Shown: piece by piece, positions 10,661 to 22,006 of the stretch
Layout of the letters: every line of letters starts with the position of its first letter
Position numbering within the stretch: position 1 is the stretch's first letter
Origin: Bathymodiolus brooksi
Lineage: Eukaryota > Mollusca > Bivalvia > Mytilida > Modiolidae
Assembly: GCA_963680875.1 (NCBI GenBank)
Contig: OY804575.1
Location: forward strand, 105,951,505 to 106,015,504
DNA length: 64,000 bases
Direction of reading: 5' to 3'
Notes under the pieces: model-generated
The model's database searches: none
Told to the model about the DNA's origin: nothing
The model's input: the letters and a program-made list of their open reading frames with translations, nothing else
Program-made: the position numbers and the translations under genes

Positions 10661-10912
10661 AACAGACTATAGTACACCTGTCTCGGCCATCTGCTACCCT
10701 TAATGTCACATGCTTCCCACCATAGTATACCCTTGTTACCCTACCAACAGACTATAGTACACCTGTCTCAACCATCTGTTCCCCTTAAAGCCACCTGCTT
10801 CCCACCATAGTATACCCTTGTTACCCTACCAACAGACTATAGTACACCTGTCTCAGCCATCTGTTCCCCTTATTATACATGCTTCCTGCCATATTATACC
10901 CTTGGACCAACT
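10661..10912 (+). repeat. 85-bp minisatellite, three units (inverted array, right)
   Basis: Units start at 10661, 10746 and 10831 with AACAGACTATAGTACACCTG, an exact 85-bp period, and are the reverse complement of the units at 5557-5724. The third unit is cut by the Tc1-like fragment that follows. Confidence 0.9.
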
Positions 10913-10944
10913 CTAAGCTGGGTGGACCCAGGACCCAACTGCTG

Positions 10945-11397
10945 GAAATGGTACTTAGTAACTACTCTTGGCCGGCATTATCACCGGATCCATCACGAAT
11001 TGGACATTTATGGAATGAATTCGGTAGACGTGTTCGTCACCATCACAATCCACCGGAAGCACTACAAGAGCTGCGTGACGCACTTGTGCAAGAGTGGAAC
11101 AATATCCCACAAGCCTTTATCCAACGATTGATTGGTTCTATGCGTCGGAGATGCCAAGCTGACGTAGCTACAGGAGGTGGTCACACACGTTACTGAACTC
11201 CACAAACCTCAATACTGCATGACAATTTCTGTCTATCCATGATTTGTTCTGATAATGATGTTAAGAAATGTTGTTGATATTGCCTTATTTGTTATGCTCC
11301 TATGAATCTAAATAATAGGATGTTTGTCGATTTGTTTTACTCTCTGTAAAACATATTGAGCATCAAACCCTTGTATCGTTTCTTTTGTTGACCAGTA
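10945..11397 (+). pseudogene. Tc1-like transposase C-terminal fragment and 3-prime inverted end
   Basis: Tc1/mariner transposases cut and paste DNA at TA sites. The frame ending at TGA 11194-11196 carries the C-terminal part: WPALSPDPSRIGHLWNEFGR, then NPPEALQELRDALVQEWNNI and PQAFIQRLIGSMRRRC. The usual SPDLNPIEHxW block is altered to SPDPSRIGHLW, so the third catalytic Glu is missing. Downstream, 11371-11397 ends with TTGTATCGTTTCTTTTGTTG and CCAGTA followed by TA, matching the right end of the element at 40196-41625. The 5-prime two thirds are absent; the fragment abuts the minisatellite array. Confidence 0.8.
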
Positions 11398-11405
11398 TAT
11401 ATAGA

Positions 11406-13068
11406 ACTGAATTATTGTCTATATTATACAATTATGTTCTTTCAATCATTTATATTTCTTGTAAAATGATTTATGTTTTGATAAAAGATTGTATGGTATT
11501 GAGAGTGTAAGTGATTGTAGCTTGATAGCAAGAAAACGTAATTTCAACTGCATCATGGTGCATTTCTTCTGGATGAGCTCATTATGACTTCTAGCTTGTA
11601 GTAGATCAGCATAATTAGTTGGATATGTTATAGTCCTATACCACTGAAAGAACAGTCTACAAGTAAAGATGTCCTACTATGTAAAGAAAACATCCCAATA
11701 ACTATAATTATAAAATTATTGAAATACAGGGTCTTTCCCATTTAGCTTCAAGAAAACATAAAAAAAAATAATAATACTAAAATAACATTATATAGATAAA
11801 AATGTCTATGCGTAGCGTTTATGGACATAAGCAAAGAGTAACGCTCAACTAGACTAGAGGGCGTTTCAAACTCTTTTTAGGGTATGGGTTGTGTAACACT
11901 AACCCTACTATTTCTTTACTGTAGGGATAACAGTCAATAGAGAAATTCCCTAGCCATAATATTTTTCAATTTCAGGCTGTTGTTGTTTATAGTGATTTCT
12001 ACATTTCCACGATAGGTACCAAGTAAAATCTGGTATCAATTGATAAAGTAGAATCTACCGATTGTTATGGTACAAAAAATATCCTAATTATATTAAATAT
12101 ATTTGTTTGGTATTTAATTATAAACGAGCATACTTTCAAAATATCTCCAAAATGACATCATTTTGGACTGCCGACGTTGTCGTGATCTTCATGTTACTTT
12201 GAAAAGTTACAAAACGGGGATGAATGGCCAGGTAGTAGTGACAACCAAGGATAGGTTAAATTAAAGAGGAGATCCCGTAGATTACGATAATATTAGTTTC
12301 AAAATAAAATATTCAATGATTCAGTATGACAAATGGAAATAAAAATTGTCTTTTAGTTTTTCTATGTTCTTTCTCGATTTGTTTTCCTCCAAACCTCGTC
12401 TACTCTAGATTTCAAAATATGAAGATATGCTCCAAACAATTTTTTTCTGTTTTGTCGTCTGCCACACAACCCGTAAACCAGTTAAAAAATCGTGGGATAC
12501 CAAAAAAATGATGCACATTGATTTTGAGGACGTTCATGACGTTACCGGTTGGAGTACAGAAGATGTCGACCACCTGGTGCTGCATAAAAAAACTACCTGG
12601 TATGAAACAATTCCTCCGTTTTATGAGAATTTAATACTCTTGATAACACAACTCTGTATCTTTACAATCATATTGCGATATCAATCAAGTACAGTGAAAA
12701 AAAACCCATTTATGTTACAACTTGGGCTAATCCCATCAACACAGGCAGTGATGTATAGAGTCATAAATTAAATCGACATACAACGGGATGGCGTCTATAA
12801 ATAACTTTCTTTTATACTCAATATACGAAAAAACGCAACAGTTCTCGATAATTATACTGCATGAACTAATGGAAATTCGGTAGGTTAATGTGTAACGCAC
12901 ATGGTTCTTCCTAAGATTGAAATCCATTTTAACGTAGAGGTCGACCTCCACACTTGAAAAGCGGGCCATGTTTTTATTTCATAAAAAATATATATTCTGA
13001 CAAGGAAATTGAAAGGAATTTGTTTCTTTTGAAAGTAATTTTGATTCACTACTATTGCCTAAAAAAAT

Positions 13069-13071
<3 letters not shown>
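11406..13071. other. Mostly non-coding, one unassigned frame
   Basis: Nothing is identified with confidence. A plus-strand frame at 12427-12771 (114 codons) has a fairly protein-like stretch, KKMMHIDFEDVHDVTGWSTE, but no motif that I recognise; the start at 12427 lies in low-complexity sequence. Confidence 0.35.

Positions 13072-13112
<41 letters not shown>
13072..13112 (+). repeat. (GA)n microsatellite
   Basis: About 20 uninterrupted GA dinucleotides. Confidence 0.97.
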
Positions 13113-13115
<3 letters not shown>

Positions 13116-13559
13116 TAGTTGGAATGTCGGTTAAAAACATTGTAAGTGAGATGTAGTTACTCCGGAAAGTGTTAAATCTATTTACCCCTACCCACCACCC
13201 CCACGCCTTAATATCTCTTAAGCTTATCGCAATTACCGTACAATTTACACTTTTAATATTACAAAATTCAAAACATTGACTTTTTAATATTTAATTAGAT
13301 AGGAAAATCATTGGCAAACTATGGGGTAAATGGACAGTAAAAAAAAAATAAAAATGTTTGCCATACAGTCGTTCGCGATTGAACAGTTTGTCTCATAGAT
13401 CATCCATTCCAGACTCTTGATATATCTTTTTTTCGGCTTCAGGTATTGCAGCTGATTTATCTGGCCAGTGTATAGTTCGTCTTGAATTAAGCTACCTTCT
13501 AGTAGGAGCACTATTTGAGAGAAACTAGTTGTTGAACCACAATCCAATAAATGTAATAT

Positions 13560-16500
13560 ATAGTATTAAAGCTGTTATTTGTGAAGTCCGTGTTCCAAGG
13601 GTTGATTCCTTGAAACGACACGTCTTAAAACAGTTTCAAAACGTCAATTCTTCCGAGTCTAGCATTCTGAAAGACCTTTCAGAAAAAGTTTCAATACTTT
13701 ATCCAAACACCGATGGTGTTAGCAATCCCTGCAACTGCCGTGAAAAGGGTATTACAAATAAAGACTTGTTATCTACTTTAGGGAAAATGATCGAGAACAA
13801 AACCTTAAAGGAAGTCCACTATTGCCTCATTGAAATCCTTGGGTTTGACGAAAAATCATCAGACGCAGCGCTGAATAACACATATAAAAAATGACGGAAA
13901 TAAAGAGTAATTTACAGAAAAAACAAAATATATGATGAACTGGATCGTTTTGTAAGATTACCGTTTTCCCTCCCGCAATGTCATCAAAACAATAAAACTG
14001 TCCATAAAAGAAAAGCTGATAATAATGCAACATTTACTGAATTTTTCGATTTTCGTTATTTTGAAAAGAAGCTGTATGTCGTAGAATCTAAACTTGAAAT
14101 TTCATGCAATATTATTGACGATTTCAGACAGCAGTATGAACTGGCTCTTGACGAAATTTACGATCTTCAGGGTGAAATTGATGAACTTGTTGATGAATGC
14201 TGTCAACAAAAACAAACTATACTGACTTTAAATTCTAAACTTAGTCAAATTCAGAAGAAATATAAAACCCAAAGTGAACAATTTATCAAATATTGCAGCG
14301 ATATAACTATCACGAATTTAGAAAGTATCAGAAACGGGAGAGCTATCATAAAAAAGTTATTAGTGAACAATAAGCAGAAATAAAGAAATTGAAACTAGAC
14401 AGTTAAATCAGAAAGACGTAAAGCAAATAAAGGCATGGCATACTTTAAAAAAGAAAACTTTGAATATCAGGAAATCAATCAGAATCAAAAACAATTAATT
14501 TTACAACTACAGAGAGATTTTTCGGGTAAAGACAGGAATATAGACAATCTAATAGCACAAGTTAATGAACTCATTGACGACAAAATGTATGTTGAAACTT
14601 TTTCCGAAGGAGAATATCTTCCGTTCGTCCGTCAGGTTGTTCAAAATCTACATTAATTTGGAGTGGGGGTGAAACATATTGATCAGACAATACAAATTGT
14701 ACTTAAGCATTTAGTAGGAATCGAAGGTGTAAGTGAATCCTCGAATAGAAGAATGATTCCAGAATCAAATTTATTGGGAAAACTACAGGTCTGAGAAAAA
14801 ATGCTAAGTCATGGATTAAATACTTTACATTTTGATGGTACTACTGATGCTGAAAAACCCTTCCTAGGGTTTCAAATTTCAACTCCTGATCAAAGCCTAT
14901 CGTTATCTATATCTGAAGCCATTCGTGGTGATACACAAACTCAAGTTGACACATTAAATCAAGTTTTTAATGACTTGTCTGATGTAATGTCGTCTGATTC
15001 TACGGAGGAAAATAAAGACCAAATTTACGCCAATCTTATGATTAGTGTTAAGACTTGAATGTTCGATCAACATATTGTCAACACAAAATTGCTCGATGAG
15101 TTCACTAACTTTTCTTCTTGAAGAGTTTGATACTAACTGGTGTAATTTGTCGGAAAATGAGAAAGAGAGAGCCTCTCAAATACACTAATATTTCTGTCAT
15201 CTCCATGTGTTGGGTAATATGGGTGATATTGCAAACCAATCCCTGAAGGAAAATGAACAAATGTTAACCGGTGGATCGGGAAATATGGGTAGAAATCTAA
15301 ATAAAGATTTTTCCAGTTGGAACAATGAAGACAGTGTTGCTATCAGGAGTATACGAATGACCTGTAGCTTGCTTGCTTCTTGTGGTAGTTCATCATCTGG
15401 TTGCCCTGAAGATTTTAAAGCATATCTAGCATCCAAAGACAAATTATATAAACTAAACAAGTTTGAACATAACCGCTTTAATGTAATATTTGAAAACGCT
15501 GGGGCTTTTATTTATCACAAGGACGATATAATTGATTTCTTGTCAAAATTGTCGTCAATGAACAAGCTTCAAAAGTCTGTTTTGTCTTACTTAAAAGATG
15601 AAAATGTCTATCAGGAAATAGTCGCCCTGGCTATTATCGGGAAAATTATTACCACGCCTTTCATGAAACTTGTAGATAGTAAAACTTTTGTTATGCATAT
15701 TCTTGACTTAAGCAAACATTTCCACCAGTTGCAGATTGACTTAAATCACTGGTCATCAACACCAGATGATTTTCTTACTGGAATCTCTGTGATATTCCAC
15801 GATTCCCCCCCCCCCCCCCAACTAAAGATGTCGTATATCAGGCTTTGTTCAATGTAAATGATACAGATGGCGAACCTCAAGAACATGGTGATGTTACGAT
15901 TGAAGATTGCAGCCTTATTTGTGCGCATCTTTACTTTACTGTCTCTCGACTTATGAAAAACCAACTACCAGGTGGTTATCATACGTCGGACGATGAAGGC
16001 AAGCGACAAGAATCCACTTCTGTACCGAAACATAATTGAGCGAGTGAGAAAAACTTTGCTGACATGAAACAAATACGAAATTTCAAACCAAATGCATCTA
16101 TTGAACACATTGAGGCCACACTAATATGGATAAATAACAAAACCATTGAATGGCTTGATGCCATGGATATACAAGATAAAAATGCCAAAATTAGTCTTGC
16201 AAAAAAACGTGCCCCTGATTACCTAGCAAACTGGCAAGAACGACGGAAAGAATTAAAGCAAAAAAAATCAACAGAATGAAAGAAAAAGAACTGGAAAAGG
16301 TCAAAAAGGATGACCAACATTTACAAAATAAACAAAATGCCATAGACAACTTACTTCGTTTGAATATTCAGCCTTGTAAAACAGGCGTAGATATTACAAT
16401 CTTACTCGAAATCTGTATGAATGAACATGAAAAGGAATCTGTTGTTAAAGCACAAATTACTTATTTTAAATGGGTTATGTCTCCACCAAATATTGACAAT

Positions 16501-16725
16501 AAGTTGTTTTTCTTCTCCAAATAAAGGAAAACGTTATCTTGTGAGACTTTGATTCAAAAGTTACTGAAGATTGTTAATCACGCAAACAGTGTCCTTACAA
16601 GCATAGATGCTACTTTAAATATTCCAAAGGAGCAACGGAAGCAGCTTGTTCTACACAAACAAAATGAACATATGTCTGCTTTTCAAACGTCTGCCCGTAA
16701 CCAAAATCCAACGAAGGAATGATTA
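13560..16725 (+). pseudogene. Decayed long coding sequence, transposon-like uncharacterised family (DGTT / SDxHIVN motifs)
   Basis: Roughly 1,000 codons in shifting plus-strand frames, with stops or frameshifts near 13892, 14390, 14656, 14795, 15058, 15187, 16037, 16279 and 16522. In order: an N-terminal part with CNCREKGITNKDLL; a long acidic coiled-coil-like region (14090-14380, DEIYDLQGEIDELVDECCQQ); a central core with LNTLHFDGTTDAEKPFLGFQ, ISTPDQSLSLSISEAI and QHIVNTKLLDEF; a Ser/Cys-rich block (MTCSLLASCGSSSSGCPEDF) followed by HNRFNVIFENAGAF; and a Lys-rich C-terminus. The DGTT...STPxQ...HIVN order matches a multicopy family of uncharacterised proteins that I recall from cnidarian and bivalve genomes, probably from a DNA transposon. 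I assign no enzymatic function. A 15-base poly-C tract at 15805-15819 sits at one frameshift. Confidence 0.6.
15805..15819 (+). repeat. Poly-C tract inside decayed coding sequence
   Basis: Fifteen consecutive C; it marks the frame change between the frame ending at 15857 and the one continuing from 15845. Confidence 0.95.
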
Positions 16726-18030
16726 TGGATAATTATTTAATATGATGAATATTTGTACAGTTTGAAGGAATTCAAATTGAAAAAAAAAGAAATTTTATTG
16801 TTTTTGTTATTTATATTTCTTCAAATTATGCTCAAAAATAGTACACAAGTATGCATCTCATCTGTATTTTTTGTTGTTGTAAAAACGATCAGATATTCAT
16901 GTTTAAATTGATAATTTTGCGAGGAAAACCACATTTCTTCAGCATACAATTGGTACTATGTAGCAGTGTTTTGAATAGAACATGGAATTATGTGTTCCAT
17001 TTTTTATTTCTAATCATGCAAATGCTTTAAGGTTGATACTTTTAGCTAAACTGAAATAATATACACGAAAAATGGAGGAAAATGGCGATGTTCAATGAAT
17101 AAAAATCGTATTTATAGGCCGAAAATCAGTGTTTTCTGACAATTAAGTGATCAGAACTGTTCCTATTATCGTATATTCTATATTTATTACTTCTTGCATG
17201 TTTCTAAATTATCAAGAAGATGCTTTGAATAGCATAAGTAAGAAAAATTTGGCGGAAAAGGTGTACAATTGACGATATATGTTGTCTAAAAGCAGGCGAA
17301 AAGGAAAATTACACTAAATTTTGGTTATTTTAGATTTCAACCTTCCAAAAACGCATTTAATATTCAACTTCATTTTGTTGTTTATTGGAAATATATTGAA
17401 AGGAAAGTATAATAGTAAAAAAGGGTCAATGTACATTTGTTTTTTCTATCAGAACTATGAAACGAAAGATGTCCTATTTTTCAGATATCAGTAATAATAG
17501 TTTTCCCACCAAAACAACTGCATATTTGTCAATGATTAATTAGTGTAAAAACTACAAATATTATCCGATTTTAATAATTTAAAGTGTATGTTACTTCTAC
17601 TTTTACACACTACCACTAGAGAGACCAAGTTGAATTATTTCATATAGTATACATTTCCCACTGTTATCTCTATTTACTGATCACGTAGAATTTCTATGTT
17701 TGAAATGCGTCAAATGTAGATTTTCTCAATGCAATAAAAAATATAAGATATGTATTAAACAGGAAGCCGAAGCTTGATCTTTATCTGACATAATGAAATG
17801 TATTTTGCATAACACCGGATAGTGCATGTCTTGTTTTTTTTCTTTCAATTTATTGTAAATTCCTTGAAATCCATACTAAAGCCCAAATGTATTACGGAAG
17901 TTATAATCCATAATCATGGAATACTTTTCCACTTTCAAGATAATTATTTATATCACGTGACTATATTGCTAAAATGAAGATTTAAAATCGGGGCATATTC
18001 AAATGCAATCAACAAACATTTAGTGGGATT
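16726..18030. other. AT-rich stretch, nothing recognised
   Basis: No supported gene or repeat. Confidence 0.4.
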
Positions 18031-18400
18031 AGATATAAGAAGAGTTTGAAGATACCAACGGGTTAATAAAAACCCGTATATCGAAGAAGAACAGACAACA
18101 CACTGGCCAAGAGAAAATGAACAACAAACAACGATCTATAAAACATTCATATAAAACCAAGGATCGAGTAACACGAACCTCACTAAAAATCGGGGGTGAA
18201 CTCAGGTGCTCCGGAAGGGTATGCAATTCCTGCTCCACTAGTGACACCCGTCGTTTAAATATAGTTACAAACCCGGTGATAAGTCATGAACGAGGAAAGG
18301 ACCGGGAAATGTTTACAAGTGGAACAAATCCGTGGTCATTTGTGACACAGATATTCCATAACGGCCAACCAAGTCATGATGATGGTAGCTGAAAACACAA
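18031..18400 (+). repeat. Mussel-type repeat linked to Penelope-like elements, copy 1
   Basis: Contains GGGGGTGAACTCAGGTGCTC, CCGGAAGGGTATGCAATTCC, CTCCACTAGTGACACCCGTC and TTCCATAACGGCCAACCAAG in order. I recognise this succession from the non-coding end of Penelope-like elements in mussels. Diverged copies lie at 49425-49545 (minus) and 57560-57800 (plus). Short frames on either strand here are not genes. Confidence 0.55.
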
Positions 18401-18649
18401 GTTGCTTTATGCAGTGTGAACTGAGCAATTTACCAGTTCTAGTATGGTGAGAATGTGCTACGTTTTGATCACAAGTCTGTTTTATAGTTGAAAAGTACAC
18501 TAAATAGAACTTTGTATAGTGCTGGCTTACTAACAAAATAGTCCTTCAGAGAAATATGTATTGTGTATATAACTAATAGAGTAATATTAATATGCTTTAC
18601 TATATATCTAGACACATCGTATGTAATCCGATCTTTTGACTTTGAGTAT

Positions 18650-18715
18650 ACTGGATGAAAGTTATTCCAGAAACGCATTGATCACACTGAATTAGATAGA
18701 TACGCTTTATTATTT
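18650..18715 (+). repeat. Interspersed mussel-type repeat, copy 2
   Basis: Contains AAAGTTATTCCAGAAACGCA and a diverged ACACTGAATTAGATAGATACG, matching copy 1 at 3465-3530. On the minus strand it includes AATAAA at 18706-18711, about 110 bases after the receptor stop codon, which could serve as the polyadenylation signal. Confidence 0.6.
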
Positions 18716-18820
18716 TTGTTTTCATAATAGACAGATAACTCATTTCACTGAAAATGGAGATTTATGTTGTTGTCAGCTCATATCACTGAGCATGGCGAAT
18801 TATGTTGTTGTTAGTTTTTG

Positions 18821-18900
18821 TCATATTGTATCATATGTCTCCACCTGCTCTTGACCTGACATAATGGTGTCTTCATAATGAGTTTCCCTGTTGCGTGCAA
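18821..18900 (-). CDS. Receptor terminal exon (C-terminal tail)
   Basis: After a strong acceptor (polypyrimidine tract plus TTTTTTGCAG) the exon encodes ARNRETHYEDTIMSGQEQVE then TYDTI and TGA at 18821-18823. The phase joins the preceding cytoplasmic exon. The final YDTI is a YxxI-type motif and HYEDTI holds another candidate phosphotyrosine. Open and undamaged. Confidence 0.7.
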
Positions 18901-19291
18901 CTGCAAAAAATAAAAGCATTATATCAAAATCTTTGATATTCCAGTTGTATCTTTGTTCTTAAATAATATGGACAATGCTCAAATAAAAACTATGGACCTC
19001 TTTTCACATTTATATAATCAAGGTGTTACTCGATATCAGTTTTCTCAAGCCAAACATAGCTCAATGTACATTCATTCAGAATTTGACCAGCGACACATAC
19101 AGTTATTCTAGGTTTATTAGACAATGACATAATGATAAAGAGTCGATGGAAATCTGTTTCTCTTAAGTAATATATTTGAATTGATTTTCTTGAATAAGCT
19201 AATCTTTATATTTTAAGATCGATTGAATGGAATATGATTTGATGGATCATCATTAATTTTGATGGTATTTCTTTGTCAGGTATAACCTTAC
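18901..19291 (-). other. Receptor intron between cytoplasmic and terminal exons
   Basis: 390 bases, opening GTAAGGTT and closing TTTTTTGCAG on the minus strand. The frame of the upstream exon reads on into the intron for a while, which has no coding meaning. Confidence 0.6.
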
Positions 19292-19386
19292 CAGTATTGA
19301 CATAATCGTTGGTACCATTGTTAAATACTCCCGACCTTTGTCCACCTTGTTTCGTTGTAGTCCCATCTCTTTTCTGTCTTCTATAT
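19292..19386 (-). CDS. Receptor cytoplasmic exon
   Basis: Bounded by TTTATTTCAG and GTAAGG. It encodes YRRQKRDGTTTKQGG, then GVFNNGTNDYVNT. The basic start fits the stop-transfer side after the membrane helix, and DYVNT fits a YxN site of the kind bound by Grb2-type SH2 domains when phosphorylated (motif inference). The phase agrees with both neighbours. Confidence 0.7.
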
Positions 19387-20117
19387 CTGAAATAAACATC
19401 ATCTATTAATTCCGCCACGCTTGTTTTACAAGACAGTACATAATGACCTTCAGAATTCATCGTTTTCTTTGTTTTCACTATGAAAGTGTTACAAAGGATT
19501 AACTCGTTTTGTTCTGCTTAATGGACATTATGTGGTTGCATAATTCTTATTTTGAATTGACCAGATATGATAGTCTGTTAGACACAATACAGTATATGAA
19601 CATGGGTTCTACACCTGGCATTATATTTACCCAACAACGAACATTTAGATACACGATATAACTGTAATACAATTTTAAAGTACTGTGCATGGCAATACAA
19701 TATATTTTGGATGAAAGCATAAAGGACAACATACTAATGTCTGGTGTTATACAGTTTGATTGTGGGCATAATCATACAAATGATCAATAAACTCTCGAAT
19801 TTGATTACTTAAATGAGTGTTCTTGTGATTATTGTGTAGCACATGCACAATAAAGAAATGATAAAATGAAGAACAAAACATACCACATTGCAAGAACTAT
19901 TTTAAAATCGTCTAGAAAAATCGTTGAAAGAGGCAAAATCAATTCCCCTAATAGACGGTAGGTGTCTGTGTTTTGTTTTGTTTTTTCTGGATTGTTCATT
20001 TTTGATTACTCCTTCGGTTGTCTCTAACGTTTATTTACATACATGAGCGATGAGTGCCCTGGTTTGGCACAGGCACACAAATGTAAAGCAATACAAAGTG
20101 GACAGGTTAAACTACTT

Positions 20118-20300
20118 TTATGGGTCTAATCCTCCCTCGTAGTGACGTAGTGATATAATGCGGCCATGCAAGTATTTTCCACATGTGTAGCATGTACGCG
20201 GGAGAACAGCGTTGTTATAAAAACAGTCTAATCTTGAACAGTTAGTCTTCGCAACACAGAAGTTTTCATATGTATAACATTCGCTTATTAACCAGAGCAA
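20118..20300 (-). other. Possible VWC-like Cys-rich fragment in a receptor intron
   Basis: A minus-strand frame reads ECYTYENFCVAKTNCSRLDC, then NNAVLPRTCYTCGKYLHG, with spacing C-x6-C-x5-C-x4-C-x10-C-x2-C, like the C-terminal half of a von Willebrand type C domain with one Cys replaced. No convincing splice sites flank it and it lies between the transmembrane and cytoplasmic exons, so it is probably a stray exon fragment. Confidence 0.3.
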
Positions 20301-20654
20301 TGTGTTTCAACCACTGTTTCAAAATTAGTGAGTGAGTGGTTGTTGATTAATGCAAAGCGAACATTTTTCGCCTTTATCATAGAGAAGATAAGTCATCTTC
20401 TGGTTAGATATTCAGATGTTGATATTTTGTTTTTAGTAATATATTAAGTCTTTTAGTCGGAAACAATCCATAGGTAGAAACTTGTCTCCACTTGGACATA
20501 TTATCCCGATTCCGAGCGAAAAAAAATCTGCTCTTACTCCTGCATCCTGCGTACACAAGTAGTTAATACCAACATATTAATTACTTGGTTTAATCTCGAC
20601 CTGGGATCGATCTCACGATATTCCGCACTAAAGGTGAGCAGTTTTTACAATTAC

Positions 20655-20965
20655 AAAATAAGGGTAATAACAAAATTACCGATCTCCGAACAATCTTACA
20701 AAAGGAAAAGTCAAAACTCATAATTATATAAACGGACAAAATCAGTCAACAACCGGCAAACTGTGAAAACCGTAATGACCCTGACTTGGTACAGGCATTT
20801 CTAAAGAAATGGTGGGTTGAATCAGATTTTAAAACGCCAAACCCCCCGCTCTCATTACGGTTCAAAGTCTCCGGCTGTCACTATAACAGTATTTAAATAC
20901 ATGAACAAAATAGGTAAACTAGTTGTCAAAACAGTACCATATTCGGTGAATGCAAATACAAAACT
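20655..20965 (-). repeat. ~300-bp interspersed repeat, copy 2 (inverted relative to copy 1)
   Basis: Reverse complement of 7356-7665 with scattered substitutions. It lies just downstream of the receptor transmembrane exon. Confidence 0.75.
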
Positions 20966-20989
20966 GAGGCGTGAGAATTAAAATGATAC

Positions 20990-21110
20990 CTCAATATTGC
21001 TAGGAGTATGCTGGTATACACTAATGTGATAACAATGAAAGTTCCAATTACTGCATATATTATGTTCATTGTATTTTCTTTTGTAGTTTGTCCATCTGAC
21101 TGTGGTGTAA
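20990..21110 (-). CDS. Receptor transmembrane exon
   Basis: Acceptor TTTTGATCTACAG, donor GTATCA. It encodes a short polar stretch, TPQSDGQTTKENTM, then NIIYAVIGTFIVITLVYTSI plus LLAIL, a clear single membrane-spanning helix. Enters in phase 1 and leaves in phase 2, matching the neighbouring exons. Undamaged. Confidence 0.78.
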
Positions 21111-21868
21111 CTGTAGATCAAAAGTACGTGTGATATGACATACAAAATAAATCAAGCATAGAAGTATTACAGAAATCTGACAGTGTGAATAAAACCAAAG
21201 ATTATCAGTTCTATTCCCGTTCGTCGTCCAACAGGCAACACAATATCTTAACGATGATTTATATGATCAATAGACCTATTGCACATTCCGGATTTTATTA
21301 TAAAATTATGCTGTTTTTTATGGGTTAGTTCCCTTATGACAGGCAAAGTGGTATGTGTTCTTGCAGGAGCAAAGGAAAGGACAACTAATTTGAGTACACA
21401 TTTTTTAAGATTGGAAGATATTTGAACCTTGCTAAATATCAGAGGATATATTATAGTGATTACAAAATTGTCACAAAATTAATATTTGGGAAATAAATAT
21501 GAGAAAATATATTCTTTTTTTAATATAAACCTTGCATAAAATGAGACACTTTTTCCCCCTTTAAAGATAATTCATTTCCTTAAAAACTAGAAACATGTAT
21601 AATTTTAGAATCAAGTCGGAAATTTGATTATCTCGTATTGAGTATGCGACTTGTCAATGCCATTTAGATGAACTCTAGTCTTAACCTCCTACCGGGAGAC
21701 TATATATAATACATTGATAACGTTATGCTACAAATACATTCTTAATAGGGGAGCTAATCATGATGACGATCATACATTTCAAGAGATTACATTAGCATAT
21801 GCAGCTTCTAATCAATTTCCTGAAGAGGATCGAATTCATATTTCAATGCTATGGTATATTTAATAAAC
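21111..21868 (-). other. Receptor intron before the transmembrane exon
   Basis: No gene or named repeat seen. Confidence 0.45.
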
Positions 21869-22006
21869 CTGATGATTGACACTGGAGTCCTTTGAACCCT
21901 TTAATACATCCATATTTACAAAATCCTTCATATTTATCACAAGAAGTATTAACGCATATCCTACAATGATGTTCACAATTTTAGCCATAGTCACCACTGG
22001 CGCATT
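21869..22006 (-). pseudogene. Receptor EGF-like exon with in-frame TAA
   Basis: 138 bases, phase 1-1, between TATTTTTCAG and GTTTAT. It reads CASGDYG, stop (21981-21983), NCEHHCRICVNTSCDKYEG, then CKYGCIKGFKGLQC: the MEGF-type CxxGxYGxxC...C...C...C pattern with the stop where Gln is usual. Confidence 0.72.

Larger units (their letters stand above)
5557..10912. mobile_element. Candidate integrase-bearing virus-like transposon bounded by inverted minisatellite arrays
   Basis: Inverted arrays of one 85-bp unit lie at 5557-5724 and 10661-10912; read from outside to inside they give the same sequence. Between them are four decayed coding remnants: PC4-like (plus), integrase N-domain, HPSQ-motif protein and BIR protein (all minus). 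The last three are head-to-tail with short TATA-like leaders. Polinton/Maverick elements are known to have long inverted ends and a retroviral-like integrase. Polymerase B, capsid, ATPase and protease genes are not visible, so this would be a derivative or a heavily deleted copy. The boundaries are an inference from repeat geometry. Confidence 0.42.
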
